Shown here: positions 35,701 to 44,013 of the stretch, piece after piece
Layout of the letters: every line of letters starts with the position of its first letter
Position numbering within the stretch: the first letter of the stretch is position 1
Source: an uncultured Pirellulaceae bacterium
GTDB taxonomy: Bacteria; Planctomycetota; Planctomycetia; Pirellulales; Pirellulaceae
DNA length: 64,000 bases
Direction of reading: 5' to 3'
NCBI GenBank assembly: GCA_937967505.1
Contig: CALCJM010000132.1
Location: 1 to 64,000 of the forward strand
Made by a program: the position numbers and the translations under genes
The notes under the pieces: model-generated
Database searches by the model: none
What the model saw: the letters and a program-made list of their open reading frames with translations, nothing else
What the model was told of the DNA's origin: nothing

Positions 35701-36587
35701 ATTTGAATCCACTGGATGCAAAACAGATTGGCAAACTGACCAAACGCTATTCGGGTACTATTTTGATGACGACGCCCACCTTTCTGCGAACTTATATGCG
35801 GCGCTGTACGCCTGAACAGTTTGCGTCTTTGGACGCAGTCGTTACCGGGGCGGAGCGATTGCCGCCGGAGTTGGCGCAGCAGTTCGAGGAGAAGTTCGGC
35901 ATCATGCCGGTGGAAGGTTATGGTGTGACCGAGTTGTCACCGGCCGTTGCGGCCAATATTCCCGCGTCACGACAGACGGGAAAATTCCAGGTGGACGCCA
36001 AACCGGGAACCGTGGGGCGTCCGATCGCCAACGTGGCCGCCAAGGTGTGCGATTTGGACACGGGAGAGGAACTGCCGCCCAACGAGTCGGGCATGCTGTG
36101 GATCTCCGGGCCGATCGTGATGAAAGGTTACTTGAACAACCCCGCAGCGACCAACGAGGTGATCGTTGATGGCTGGTACAAAACGGGTGACGTGGCGATG
36201 ATCGACGAAGATGGCTTTATCAAGATCACGGGACGCATCAGTCGATTTTCAAAAATTGGCGGTGAGATGGTGCCGCATCTGAAGATCGAAGAACTGCTGT
36301 CGGAATTTCTGGATCTGACACCGGAGGACGATGAAGACGATCACCTGTCAGTCGCCGTGACGGCTGTGCCCTGTAAGAAAAAAGGTGAACGCTTAGTGGT
36401 GCTGTATACGCGTCCCCATAAATCAGTTGACGAGATGAAAACGATGCTGTCCGATGCCGGTTTGCCCAATGTGTTTATTCCGTCGTCGGACAGCTTCTAC
36501 AAGGTTGATGCGCTGCCAATTTTGGGTACCGGGAAGATCGATCTAAAGGGAATCAAGGACACTGCATTGACGTTGACGGCGGAGTGA
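32745..36587 (+). CDS. MFS-acyltransferase-AMP ligase fusion (Aas-like)
   Basis: This 1280-residue protein combines a lysophospholipid-transporter-like MFS domain (about 1-520), a PlsC domain with NHSSWLD near 579 and FAEGGISRSGQ, and an acyl-activating ligase (about 740-1280) with the AMP loop FTSGSTGVPKG near 918, VEGYGVTELSP and a C-terminal GTGKIDLKGIKD. It would import lysophospholipids and reacylate them at the inner membrane. I start at TTG 32745 behind AGGA; the longer upstream frame overlaps the phosphatase gene and is not protein-like. A polar helical insert of about 110 residues (about 405-515) splits the end of the MFS part. Confidence 0.88.
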   Translation: MASNATDLLEKRSGIWAPSFQSLLWTNWLTAINDNAFRWFVIGAGKTYVDPGGEGTILMLGTILFVVPYLLLASPAGWLADRFSKRNVIVACKVLEIVVMMIGVGALLLGSLSLLMVTVFLMGAQSALFAPAKIGTIPELLDESEISAGNGVFNLATLSAVIIGMGIGGWLADMAGEHGQSNIWLTGTTLIGIALAGTLISLAISSQGAAKPDAPFPKNIPGHTLRDLFSLFSMGRLFRVALGGVFFYSIASFAQLNIDTFAAESGSINETEKLPLLVSLVLGLGVGSLLAGIISGGKIQLGLVPWGATGMCIFGLLLFFAPADFITDSIGWGFVIACALLAALGISAGFFDVPLASYLQHNSPPERRGAVLSAANFMVFSGIALMAMLYAGLTYGTTDGTLANLSPSLYSPSVSTEEDGLIQTAVDRYVADARVALAAADRKTGAQIDLQADQLLESLPVSLRSTAFSKMIDREIDLRAEAGLQTSMASFNNAGRFSSSCQRQIRKVLQQSGKLPIFNARSVFLIMGLLTIPVVMYSVWRLSREMVRMAWLVMLRLIYNIRITGMENIPNAGGAVLVPNHSSWLDAVIFRVFPPRTVRIIAWAGNFQNFIMKKWADFCGVILIGGGPKAIRAAFKDARDAVDDGELLGVFAEGGISRSGQIRSFKPGLLKILGDRKVPVIPVYFDELWGSIFSHSGGNAFTKFPRTFRRPISIHVGKPIDPHPETMHDIQKTVQRLSTQTVKNYAGKVSPPIVEFVYCCKRQKKKSKIADSLRSEETGGMLLTRALVLRRLLRREMPSDNPHIGVLIPPTVGGAIVNFALGLDKKIAVNLNYSLSEELINHCIKEANIKHVLTTRQVADKLKLKLDAEFIYLDDLKEKVTGADKMLSWFEAFLMPGFLLVRKLGLHKIKPDDVMTIVFTSGSTGVPKGVMLTHQNVYFDVRGFERAAGFRKNTDTILGVLPFFHSFGYTVTLWAPMMCEIRGAYHLNPLDAKQIGKLTKRYSGTILMTTPTFLRTYMRRCTPEQFASLDAVVTGAERLPPELAQQFEEKFGIMPVEGYGVTELSPAVAANIPASRQTGKFQVDAKPGTVGRPIANVAAKVCDLDTGEELPPNESGMLWISGPIVMKGYLNNPAATNEVIVDGWYKTGDVAMIDEDGFIKITGRISRFSKIGGEMVPHLKIEELLSEFLDLTPEDDEDDHLSVAVTAVPCKKKGERLVVLYTRPHKSVDEMKTMLSDAGLPNVFIPSSDSFYKVDALPILGTGKIDLKGIKDTALTLTAE

Positions 36588-36807
36588 GCGGCTGGGCGGA
36601 GGGGGGTGTTGTTCTTTTTGTTTTGTATAGGCGCGGTGGCGAAAACGTGTCCGTAAATCTGCCCATTTCGTATTGGTCGGCAATGGATGCGTTTGCAGAG
36701 GTTGTTTATAATCTGGCGACGATGGGACAGGGGCCTTGCCGACATGTTCGCATCAACGTGTAAAACGCAACTTTGCCAGACGATTTTCCTACTCCCCAGA
36801 AGCATCG

Positions 36808-38169
36808 ATGAACAAAACCGATCAACCGGTCGTTGTCTCCCGGGTCTCATGGCGCGATTTGTGTCCGTGGACCATTATTTTCCGCGCCCTGTCGCCGGCA
36901 ACCAGCATCACTGTCATCGTCCTGGCGTTGGCAGCCCTGGTGTTGATGCCGATCGGGTGGATGATCAGTGACACCGTTTTTTTGAACGAGGAACTACGTT
37001 CAGACAGCGTATTGGCCAGTTTAATCGATGATAATCAAAAACCGTACAAACGAGTCTTTCGCGCGACAGATCCCGAAGAGAATTCGGTCAGTTTGTTGGG
37101 GGCGCGGCTTTCCGGTCCCCGGATGGTGTTTACGCAAATTGTCAATCCGTTCCGTCAGCTGTTTGCGCTTCCGGCCTATGCGACGGCGATCGACGGGACT
37201 GATTTGGGCCACGATCGCTGGTCGGTGCGGGCATTTTTGTATTTGCTGGGAGGTTGCGTATGGACGATTTTGTTGTGGTCGTTCGCAGGTGTCGGAATTT
37301 GCCGGGTCTGTCTGTTGAAGTTAACGCGCAACGAACCTGTAGGGCTCGATGACGCGGTTGAATTCGCACTTGATAAAGCACTGACCGTTGCGGCCGCCGT
37401 GGGCACGCCGTTGTTGGCGATTGCGGTGATGTGTGTGCCTGCTTTTTTCTTGGGGCTGGTGATGGGGTTGGATTTGGGGGTCCTGGTCGTTGGTTTGCTG
37501 TGGTTTGTCGTCCTAGCATTGGGCCTAGTGATGGCATTGCTGTTGTTGGGGTTAATGTTTGGCTGGCCATTGATGGTTGCCAGCGTGGCGTGCGAGGGAC
37601 AGAATAACTTTGATGCGATGACCCGATCTTACGCTTATGTCATGCAGCGCCCTTTACAGTACGGGCTGTACCTGCTGGTTGCGATGGTCTTTGGCGGATT
37701 TTGCTGGTTTGTGGTGGCCAATGTGGCTGACGGTGCGATTGGACTGGGGTACTGGTCGACCTCGTTTGGCACGCGTCTGGCCGGTGGAGATATGGACCGC
37801 ATGAATGTTATCCGAGACATTGCCCCACCGATGGGTATCGAAGACGGCAAATCAGTCGTGGTCGAACCATCGTCGTCGCTGGCAGGCGGTCGCGCGATGA
37901 TTCGAATGTGGACGTGGGTCGGCCGCAATGCTGCTGCTGCGTTTATTTATGGTTTGTTTTGGTGCATGATATCGGCGATTTACCTGCTGTTGAGAAAGGA
38001 CGTTGACGACACCGAGATGGACGAGATCTACATGGTGGACGAACGGCGTACCTATGAGCTGCCACCCTTGAAAACCGATGACAAGGGAATTCCGCAGGTG
38101 CAGAAGCCGGAGCCGGTTGAGGAGTTGGGCAGTGGGACCGATGTGGCCGCGGACGATTCAAAACACTAG
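36808..38169 (+). CDS. Multi-pass membrane protein of unknown function
   Basis: This 453-residue protein, started at the ATG at 36808, has a hydrophobic helix near residues 28-52 and a soluble segment of about 80 residues that would face the periplasm. A cluster of five or six helices follows (about 150-320, including LLAIAVMCVPAFFLGLVMG), with a final helix near 375-395 and a long acidic cytoplasmic tail. The pattern of paired helices with MTRSYAYVMQRPLQY between them resembles bacterial membrane proteins with duplicated TM pairs, but I recognise no family. The gene stands 220 bp after the lipid fusion gene. Confidence 0.75.
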   Translation: MNKTDQPVVVSRVSWRDLCPWTIIFRALSPATSITVIVLALAALVLMPIGWMISDTVFLNEELRSDSVLASLIDDNQKPYKRVFRATDPEENSVSLLGARLSGPRMVFTQIVNPFRQLFALPAYATAIDGTDLGHDRWSVRAFLYLLGGCVWTILLWSFAGVGICRVCLLKLTRNEPVGLDDAVEFALDKALTVAAAVGTPLLAIAVMCVPAFFLGLVMGLDLGVLVVGLLWFVVLALGLVMALLLLGLMFGWPLMVASVACEGQNNFDAMTRSYAYVMQRPLQYGLYLLVAMVFGGFCWFVVANVADGAIGLGYWSTSFGTRLAGGDMDRMNVIRDIAPPMGIEDGKSVVVEPSSSLAGGRAMIRMWTWVGRNAAAAFIYGLFWCMISAIYLLLRKDVDDTEMDEIYMVDERRTYELPPLKTDDKGIPQVQKPEPVEELGSGTDVAADDSKH

Positions 38170-38246
38170 TGTGGGGCTCTCCGGGAGAGAGGCTTTCTCA
38201 CCTGCTTTATTCATGGTTGTAGCCTTCGTAACACCCATGAGCAATG

Positions 38247-38271
38247 AACCAATGAACCAATGAACCAATGG
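38247..38271. repeat. AACCAATG triple tandem repeat
   Basis: Three direct copies of AACCAATG precede the next gene; a fourth partial copy (GCAATG) comes before them. It may be slippage DNA with no function, about 45 bp upstream of the start codon. Confidence 0.6.
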
Positions 38272-38311
38272 CCAGCCGATCAATCCCCTCTTGAAGTGAT
38301 TGTCGTACCCT

Positions 38312-39382
38312 ATGTTTGAACGCACGATCAACCATCACTATGACGACCCGGTCGATTTGATTTGGATGCGGGCCGCGGAGGATCTGGGGCTGAAGATCGT
38401 CCGGTCGGCTGATGTGTTTGCTGCCTACGACGGGAAAGGAACGCTGACCATCTCCCGGCCCGAAGACTTTGACGCCGACGACTGCCTGGCGCAGATGATT
38501 TTTCACGAGATTTGTCACTGGCTGGTTGCGGGACGACAAGCAAATCACCTAGAGGACTGGGGGCTGAGTAATATCGATGATCGGGATCTGGTCGTCGAAT
38601 ATGCGGCTCATCGTTTACAGGCAACGCTGTCAGCGCCGTATGGATTGCGTGATTTTATGGCAGTGACTACCGATTGGCGGCCGTACTGGGACGGTCTGCC
38701 GGATGACCCGTTGCGTGATGGCGATGATCCTGCCAGCAACGATCCAGCAACCACGTTGGCCAAGGATGGCGCGCATCTGGCGCGATTCGAACCGTTTGTT
38801 TCGGTCCTTCAACGCAGCCTTGCCGCTACCGCAGCCATTGCTGACGTTGTGCGCGAAATTGCCAACCCGTCCTCGCTGTGGCGCGAGACGCGCGCACGTC
38901 ATCGATTGGGCGCGTTGCTGTCCGCTGAAGATGATTTGAGGTGTGGGACGTGTGCCTGGGCATTTTCAGTAGGCGACAGTGATTCAGAACAGACTGCCGT
39001 CTGTCGTCAGCACAAACAGCCAAACCAAAAGTTTCCAGCGGTGCAACCGGATGAATGCGCGTGCGAGTGCTGGGAAAGGGTATTTACGATTGACGACTGT
39101 GGCACGTGCGGGGCGTGCTGTCATCGTGGATTCGATCTGCTAACGGTCGCTGAGGGTGATCCTTTTTTGGGCTTGCACCCGGAACTGGTGCAGCTGCGCG
39201 ACGACGGACAGCATTGCGTACCGCGCCCCGGTGGCATCTGTGTGGCATTGGAAGGGAATGGAGAATTGAGCGCACCGTATCGTTGCCGGGACTATGAAAA
39301 TCGGCCACGGAACTGCGCTGAATTTGAGGTTGCCGGGGACGCCTGTCTGGTGGCCCGCCGCCGTGTTGGCCTAAGTCGTTAG
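38312..39382 (+). CDS. HExxH protein with C-terminal YkgJ-like Cys cluster
   Basis: The start is the ATG at 38312; a TTG four codons earlier is possible. The N-terminal part has a zinc-protease-like IFHEICHWLVAG (about 69-80) within a fold rich in acidic residues. The C-terminal part is a Cys-rich domain like the YkgJ/UPF0153 family, with CGTCGACCHRGFDLL, then YRCRDYENRPRNCAEFE and a last Cys. Between them another set of cysteines occurs (CGTCAWAF..., CACECWERVF). YkgJ-type domains probably bind Fe-S or zinc. The combination is unusual; the function is unknown. The 356-residue product looks cytosolic. Confidence 0.75.
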   Translation: MFERTINHHYDDPVDLIWMRAAEDLGLKIVRSADVFAAYDGKGTLTISRPEDFDADDCLAQMIFHEICHWLVAGRQANHLEDWGLSNIDDRDLVVEYAAHRLQATLSAPYGLRDFMAVTTDWRPYWDGLPDDPLRDGDDPASNDPATTLAKDGAHLARFEPFVSVLQRSLAATAAIADVVREIANPSSLWRETRARHRLGALLSAEDDLRCGTCAWAFSVGDSDSEQTAVCRQHKQPNQKFPAVQPDECACECWERVFTIDDCGTCGACCHRGFDLLTVAEGDPFLGLHPELVQLRDDGQHCVPRPGGICVALEGNGELSAPYRCRDYENRPRNCAEFEVAGDACLVARRRVGLSR

Positions 39383-39419
39383 GCGACTGGCAGTCAGGAA
39401 TTTACCATCCGTTGCCAAC

Positions 39420-39448
39420 GCTGCCAGCGTCGGAGCGAAGCTGGCAGC
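39420..39448. terminator. Perfect hairpin between convergent genes
   Basis: GCTGCCAGC and GCTGGCAGC pair over nine bases around an 11-base loop, 38 bp after one gene and 51 bp before the end of the opposite gene. There is no T-run, so it may be a bidirectional stop signal of atypical type or a REP-like element. Confidence 0.4.
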
Positions 39449-39498
39449 ATCGCCAGCGGTGAGCTTTCAACTGCCAATCGCCTTGATTGAACGGAACG

Positions 39499-41892
39499 TT
39501 ATTTTACCTTCCGCAAATTGGTGAACGCGACGCGGAATTGCTTTTCACCGTGTTGCGGAAAATCGATCGTGGCGGTCTTCTTTTTACCTGCTCCTGCCAG
39601 GAACGTCACCACACCCACGCCGTAATCCATATGCTCCACATCCAGACCAACCTCAAATGCGTCGGGATCCAGCCGCGATTCAGAAGTCATCGAAGCGTGT
39701 TTTTTTGCCAGTTGAGCCCCGGTCATCATGTCTGCCATCGACGGTAGTGGTTTGACCGGTTTGATGGCTTTGTCCGTTTTAATCAGCCGGCCGCTGTCAG
39801 AGGTGGTTTCCGGTATGCTGCTGTCGCCGGGCGTATCGCGAATTTCGGGCAGGTCGTCCGCCGAATCTTCAAAAAATTGGTCGTCGTTACCGGACCAGTC
39901 CGTCATACGTGACAGCTGTTCCTGGAGGTGTGCGTCGGTCATGCCATGGCGGTTGCGGGGTTCGTAGATCTGCATCTCCGAGCGCGGAAGTTCCATCAAA
40001 AATCGACTGGGAAGTGCCGGCCAGTTACTGCCGCGACGAAAGCGGTTCTGGCAACGCGAAAGCTGGAGCTGATTTTCGGCGCGTGTGATCCCCACGAACA
40101 TTAACCGACGTTCCTCTTCGATTTGGTCATCGTCGTCGCAGCTACGCTCGTGCGGGAGGATACCGTCTTCCATGCCCACCAGATAAACGCAGGGGAATTC
40201 CAAGCCTTTGGCTGCGTGCAATGTCATCAGCGTCACAAAATCTGCTGAGGCCTCCCATGCGTCGGTGTCCGAAACCAGTGCCGTCTGTTCGAGGTAACGT
40301 TCCAGCCCGCCATCCTCGGGGTGTTCCGCGTCGAATTCCTGAGCCGCCACGACCAGTTCGTCAACGTTATTGGCCCGTTCGAATCCTTCCGCGCTGCCGT
40401 CGTCGGTCAACCAGGCCCGATACCCGGTGCGATCCAGAACCGCCTTGATTACGGTTTCGACATCGCTGGTGGCCAGTTCGATCAGGCCGTCGATTAACTG
40501 CACAAACGACTTCAGCTTCGATGATGGCGCGGCTTTGATGGATTCGATTTGATCCACATTGCGGGCCGCTTCGAGCATCGGAATCCCTTTGGCCAAAGCG
40601 TGGTTACGTAGCCTGGCAACGGTGACCTTGCCGATTTTTCGTGATGGCACATTAATTACACGCTCGAACGCAACGCCGTCCGCGTTGTTGTTGATCAGAT
40701 GCAGGTAGGCGACAACACCTTTGATCTCCTTGCGTTGGTAAAACTCGTGGCCGTTGACGATTTGATAGGGAACGCCGGCGGTGCGGAGTGCATGTTCTAG
40801 GGCCCGGGAAAGATAGTTGGTGCGATACAGGATGGCGAAGTCTTGCGGCCGTCGTTCGCCTTTTTGAATGGCAAGTGCAATGCTGTCGGCGATATCGACC
40901 GCCTCGTCTTGCGGCGATGGGTAGGCCACTAGGCGAACCGGCGCGCCTTCTTCGTTGTCCGTGACCAGCGACTTTTTCTTCCGCCGCGAATTATTGGCGA
41001 TCAGTTGATCGGCGATCCGCAAAATTGCTTTTGTCGACCGGTAGTTCTGTTCAAGTCGAACGACCGCGACATCGGGATAGTCTTTTTCAAATTCCAGAAT
41101 ATTACGAATGTTTGCCCCGCGCCACCCGTAAATTGACTGGTCCGGGTCACCGGTGACGCTCAGGTTCTGGTTGTTGTGATTCAGCAGGCGGATCAATTGA
41201 TATTGGGCGATGTTGGTATCCTGATACTCGTCGACCAACATGTATTGGAACCGGTGATCGAGTGCCGACCGGAGTTCGGGATTCTGCTTCAGCAGTTCGA
41301 CCGTCAGCGATAACAGATCATCAAAGTCAACGCCGTTGGACATCTGTAGCAGTTTTTGATATTCCGGGTAGACTTTGGCAACAATGTTGTCCATGACATT
41401 GCCGGTGCGCGGTTTGAAATTCTCGGGGGTGACGGCGACATTTTTGACGTTACTGATTTCGCCGGCAACGGCACCGGCCGAGTAATGCCGGAGATCGACC
41501 TCGGTGTTTTCGATTGCCTGCTTGACGACCTTTTGCGAATCCCCCATGTCATAAATGGTAAAGTTCTCGCGCAGGCCCACCATTGGCGCGTGCACACGGA
41601 GCAATCGTGAGCAAAACCGGTGAAACGTACCGGCCCAGGCAAGATTATCCGGTGCCAGCAACGCCAAACGTTTGCGCATCTCATCAGCGGCCTTGTTGGT
41701 GAAGGTCAGAGCCAAGATCTGTTGAGAGGGGATCCCGTTTTGAATCATGTACGCGATGCGATGGGTGATCACGCGCGTCTTGCCACTGCCGGGGCCGGCG
41801 ATAATTAGTAGCGGTCCGGTGATTTTTTGAACGGCCGATTGCTGGGCTGCGTTGAGCGGGTCAAGCAGTTGTTGGATAGAATGCTGAGGCAT
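39499..41892 (-). CDS. pcrA: UvrD/PcrA-type 3'-5' DNA helicase
   Basis: This superfamily 1 helicase acts in repair and in clearing stalled replication. I start at 41892 (MPQHSIQQLLDPLNAAQQSAV), which is the usual family N-terminus. Motifs visible are Walker A AGPGSGKTR (about 32-40), motif Ia LTFTNKAADEM, Walker B LVDEYQDTN (about 212), GDPDQSIYGWRGA, LEQNYRSTK, VTLMTLHAAKGLEFPCVYL and VGITRAENQLQLS. The C-terminal 45 residues (MDYGVGVVTFLAG...RVAFTNLRKV) form the Tudor-like tail typical of PcrA. The product has 797 residues, a normal length. Confidence 0.93.
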   Translation of the reverse strand: MPQHSIQQLLDPLNAAQQSAVQKITGPLLIIAGPGSGKTRVITHRIAYMIQNGIPSQQILALTFTNKAADEMRKRLALLAPDNLAWAGTFHRFCSRLLRVHAPMVGLRENFTIYDMGDSQKVVKQAIENTEVDLRHYSAGAVAGEISNVKNVAVTPENFKPRTGNVMDNIVAKVYPEYQKLLQMSNGVDFDDLLSLTVELLKQNPELRSALDHRFQYMLVDEYQDTNIAQYQLIRLLNHNNQNLSVTGDPDQSIYGWRGANIRNILEFEKDYPDVAVVRLEQNYRSTKAILRIADQLIANNSRRKKKSLVTDNEEGAPVRLVAYPSPQDEAVDIADSIALAIQKGERRPQDFAILYRTNYLSRALEHALRTAGVPYQIVNGHEFYQRKEIKGVVAYLHLINNNADGVAFERVINVPSRKIGKVTVARLRNHALAKGIPMLEAARNVDQIESIKAAPSSKLKSFVQLIDGLIELATSDVETVIKAVLDRTGYRAWLTDDGSAEGFERANNVDELVVAAQEFDAEHPEDGGLERYLEQTALVSDTDAWEASADFVTLMTLHAAKGLEFPCVYLVGMEDGILPHERSCDDDDQIEEERRLMFVGITRAENQLQLSRCQNRFRRGSNWPALPSRFLMELPRSEMQIYEPRNRHGMTDAHLQEQLSRMTDWSGNDDQFFEDSADDLPEIRDTPGDSSIPETTSDSGRLIKTDKAIKPVKPLPSMADMMTGAQLAKKHASMTSESRLDPDAFEVGLDVEHMDYGVGVVTFLAGAGKKKTATIDFPQHGEKQFRVAFTNLRKVK

Positions 41893-42126
41893 GGCGGCTG
41901 ATCGGCGAGGGGAATGAGGTGCTAGCAAGGCGGCAGTTTTTTGGTCCGCTTCGCACCCGGTGTTTCCAAATATGGTATATTTGTTTCTTGGACAGGCAAA
42001 GGTGCGAAGTCGGGATTGGTTCGATTCTGGCGTTTGCGAGCCAGACGAGTCTTACGCAAATGATTGTGCAAGGTTTAGCCGGTCTGAAAAAACAATTCAT
42101 CACGACTCTATAACGGGAGGGACTCC

Positions 42127-42402
42127 ATGGCTCGTACTCGCATTCCACTTAGTGCTGCAGAAGAAGAAACACGTAACTTGCGTGAAAAACTGGACCTGAG
42201 CACCGCCGAAATCGGCTTGACCGTCCGCACGACCAATTGCCTTGAAGAGAAAGGTATTTTTAGTGTGCGCGATTTGTTGAACACCACTCGTGCCGATCTG
42301 TTAAGCATCTCCAATTTTGGCGAAAAAACGTTGGAGGAAGTTTTTAAATCCCTGGAAGACATCGGGTTTTATCGTCCCGGCCAGGATGTGAAGCCGCGTT
42401 AG
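42127..42402 (+). CDS. Free-standing RNA polymerase alpha-CTD-like protein
   Basis: This 91-residue protein consists almost only of the alpha C-terminal domain fold: RTTNCLEEKGIFSVRDLLNTTRADLLSISNFGEKTLEEV is the double helix-hairpin-helix of alpha-CTD, which binds UP-element DNA and activators. It lacks the N-terminal dimerisation domain that joins polymerase. A strong GGGAGG site precedes the ATG. It is monocistronic, divergent from the helicase gene and closed by a terminator at 42468-42498. A role in promoter or nucleoid contact is inference. Confidence 0.85.
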   Translation: MARTRIPLSAAEEETRNLREKLDLSTAEIGLTVRTTNCLEEKGIFSVRDLLNTTRADLLSISNFGEKTLEEVFKSLEDIGFYRPGQDVKPR

Positions 42403-42467
42403 AAAACAGCGGCAGAAAGCATCATCAGGAACTTTACACCTTGCAAGTGCTAAGTGCTTTGAACAGC

Positions 42468-42498
42468 AGCCGGGTCCGATCAGAGCCCGGCTTTTTTG
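42468..42498 (+). terminator. Terminator of the alpha-CTD-like gene
   Basis: GCCGGG pairs with CCCGGC around an 11-base loop, followed by TTTTTT. The interval from here to 42919 holds no supported gene. Confidence 0.85.
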
Positions 42499-42919
42499 TT
42501 GGGTTTGAACAGTCCACCAAAAATTGGTCGAGCGTTGTTGGTGCTCTGCCGGGCAGATCCTGAATCCTGTTGCAGGATTGGGCTCGTATCCGGCCGGAGT
42601 CCAAGAGAACGGTTGAAACCAAGGGAACAGTTGAGGCCATCAACGGACGCAACCAGTCGCAACCGACGACAGTGTCCGGAGTGCGATTTGCAGTCCTACA
42701 ACCGGTTCTCCCGTCAAGTTCGAGCCTATCGTGGCGCAAAAGGCCCGGGAAGGGCTGCGAATCGACGTTGATTGGGGTTTGACACGTTTTTTCACGAATC
42801 TAAAATGATAGCACGGGTTTAAACTAACAGCTTCAGCTCGGTCGTTACTTGCTCTGAATGAACTCCGTAAATTCCAGACCTGTGTTTCGGGTCGGTAAAA
42901 TTCAATCACAGGAAAAGCT

Positions 42920-43153
42920 ATGTTTGGTTTGGGTACTCCCGAGCTCTTGATTGTGCTGGGTGTTTTCATTCTCCTTTTTGGAGGTGCGAAGCTACCGGGG
43001 TTGATGCGCAATATGGGGCGCAGCATCAACGAGTTTAAAGCGGGGATGCAAGAAAAACCCGTGCCGAAAAACATCGATAAACCAGAAAGCTCCGGTTCCG
43101 CCGAAGAACCGCCGGCCGAAGAAAAACCACAGGCCGAAAAGAGAGTTGGGTGA
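42920..43153 (+). CDS. tatA: Twin-arginine translocase subunit TatA
   Basis: This 77-residue protein shows the TatA plan: a short start (MFGLGTPELLIVLGVFILLFGGAKLPGL) with one membrane helix, a hinge, an amphipathic helix (MRNMGRSINEFKAGM) and an acidic, Pro-rich tail. It builds the pore for folded, twin-arginine proteins in the inner membrane. AGGAAA precedes the ATG. A second Tat protein gene follows 88 bp later; no tatC is in the window. Confidence 0.92.
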   Translation: MFGLGTPELLIVLGVFILLFGGAKLPGLMRNMGRSINEFKAGMQEKPVPKNIDKPESSGSAEEPPAEEKPQAEKRVG

Positions 43154-43241
43154 GCCTGAGATTCAATTCCACGGTCGTGGATAATGACGAACCAACCCCA
43201 GATACTCTTCGCCTGTTGCCCATTTTATATTCTGAAGTCGC

Positions 43242-43526
43242 ATGCTGCCGTTTAATATTGGTTTTGGAGAAATGGCGCTGATCGGCGTAATTGCCGTGAT
43301 GCTCTTTGGCAGCCGCCTTCCGGAAGTCGCCAGTCAACTGGGCAAGTCGTATCAGCAGTTTCGCAAAGGGCTGGATGAGATTAAATCCAGTATCAAAACG
43401 GACGTCGATCTGGACATCAATTCCGGTCCCGGCAGTGTGGGCCTGCCTGATTATTCTCAACAGCCCGCCGACGACTATGATGCCCCTGCAACCCCGGTGT
43501 TCGATGCGCCCGAGGATGAAGAATAG
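43242..43526 (+). CDS. Second TatA/TatB-family protein
   Basis: This 94-residue protein has the same topology as TatA: membrane helix IGFGEMALIGVIAVMLFGSRLPEVA, with Glu in the helix start as in TatA/TatB, then an amphipathic helix (QLGKSYQQFRKGLDEIKSSI) and a long acidic tail. It may serve as TatB or as a second TatA; sequence this short does not separate them safely. Encoded just behind tatA and likely co-transcribed. Confidence 0.85.
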   Translation: MLPFNIGFGEMALIGVIAVMLFGSRLPEVASQLGKSYQQFRKGLDEIKSSIKTDVDLDINSGPGSVGLPDYSQQPADDYDAPATPVFDAPEDEE

Positions 43527-43563
43527 CGATTGATGCCCCAAGGTGCAGACCGCCAGCGGCACC

Positions 43564-43587
43564 GAAGATCTCCGTCAGGAGATCTTC
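43564..43587. terminator. Hairpin at the junction of convergent tat and HIT genes
   Basis: GAAGATCTCC pairs perfectly with GGAGATCTTC around a GTCA tetraloop. It overlaps the stop codon of the minus-strand HIT gene. No T-run is present on either side. Confidence 0.45.
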
Positions 43588-44000
43588 AGACCTGCGATCG
43601 AAGCCGCCGCAAGTTTCTTCCGGATCGCGTTAATCTCTGTGCTGGCGTAAGGGGTCAGCGGCTGATACCCCCAGACCGGATTGGGCCACGCGCAATCATC
43701 GACAAACCGCACGATATGATGCACATGCAATTGGGGTGTCATATTGCCCAGCGCCGCCACGTTCAGCTTATCACCGGAAAACACCCGCTTGATGGCGACG
43801 GAGAATCGTCGGGATTCTTCGCACAATTGCTGGTAGTCGGACAATTCCAGATCAATCGCGTCCTTGATGTTGTGGCGTTGCGGCACCAGTACAAACCACC
43901 GGTACGCGGAATCGTTGATCAGCAACACCAGCGACAATGGAAATGCGCCAATTTCGATGCCGTCGCGCTCAAGATCGGGATGGAGTTTAAATTTGGCCAC
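43575..44000 (-). CDS. HIT-domain hydrolase
   Basis: This 141-residue histidine triad protein would cleave nucleotide phosphoramidates or dinucleoside polyphosphates in the cytosol. The triad is seen in TPQLHVHHIVR (about 96-106), with the first part of the fold in FVLVPQRHNIKDAIDL. The start is GTG. The gene lies 13 bp after the ArnT-like gene and is probably translated from the same RNA. The substrate is unknown. Confidence 0.85.
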   Translation of the reverse strand: MAKFKLHPDLERDGIEIGAFPLSLVLLINDSAYRWFVLVPQRHNIKDAIDLELSDYQQLCEESRRFSVAIKRVFSGDKLNVAALGNMTPQLHVHHIVRFVDDCAWPNPVWGYQPLTPYASTEINAIRKKLAAASIAGLKIS

Positions 44001-44013
44001 GACGGCATCCGTT

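Noticed and set aside
40374-40392. TTCGAATCC resembling a tRNA T-loop
   Set aside because: It lies within the helicase coding sequence and no cloverleaf can be formed around it.
42640-43074. 144-codon minus-strand frame over the tatA start
   Set aside because: Overlaps tatA antisense and has no protein features; the rest of the interval looks non-coding.
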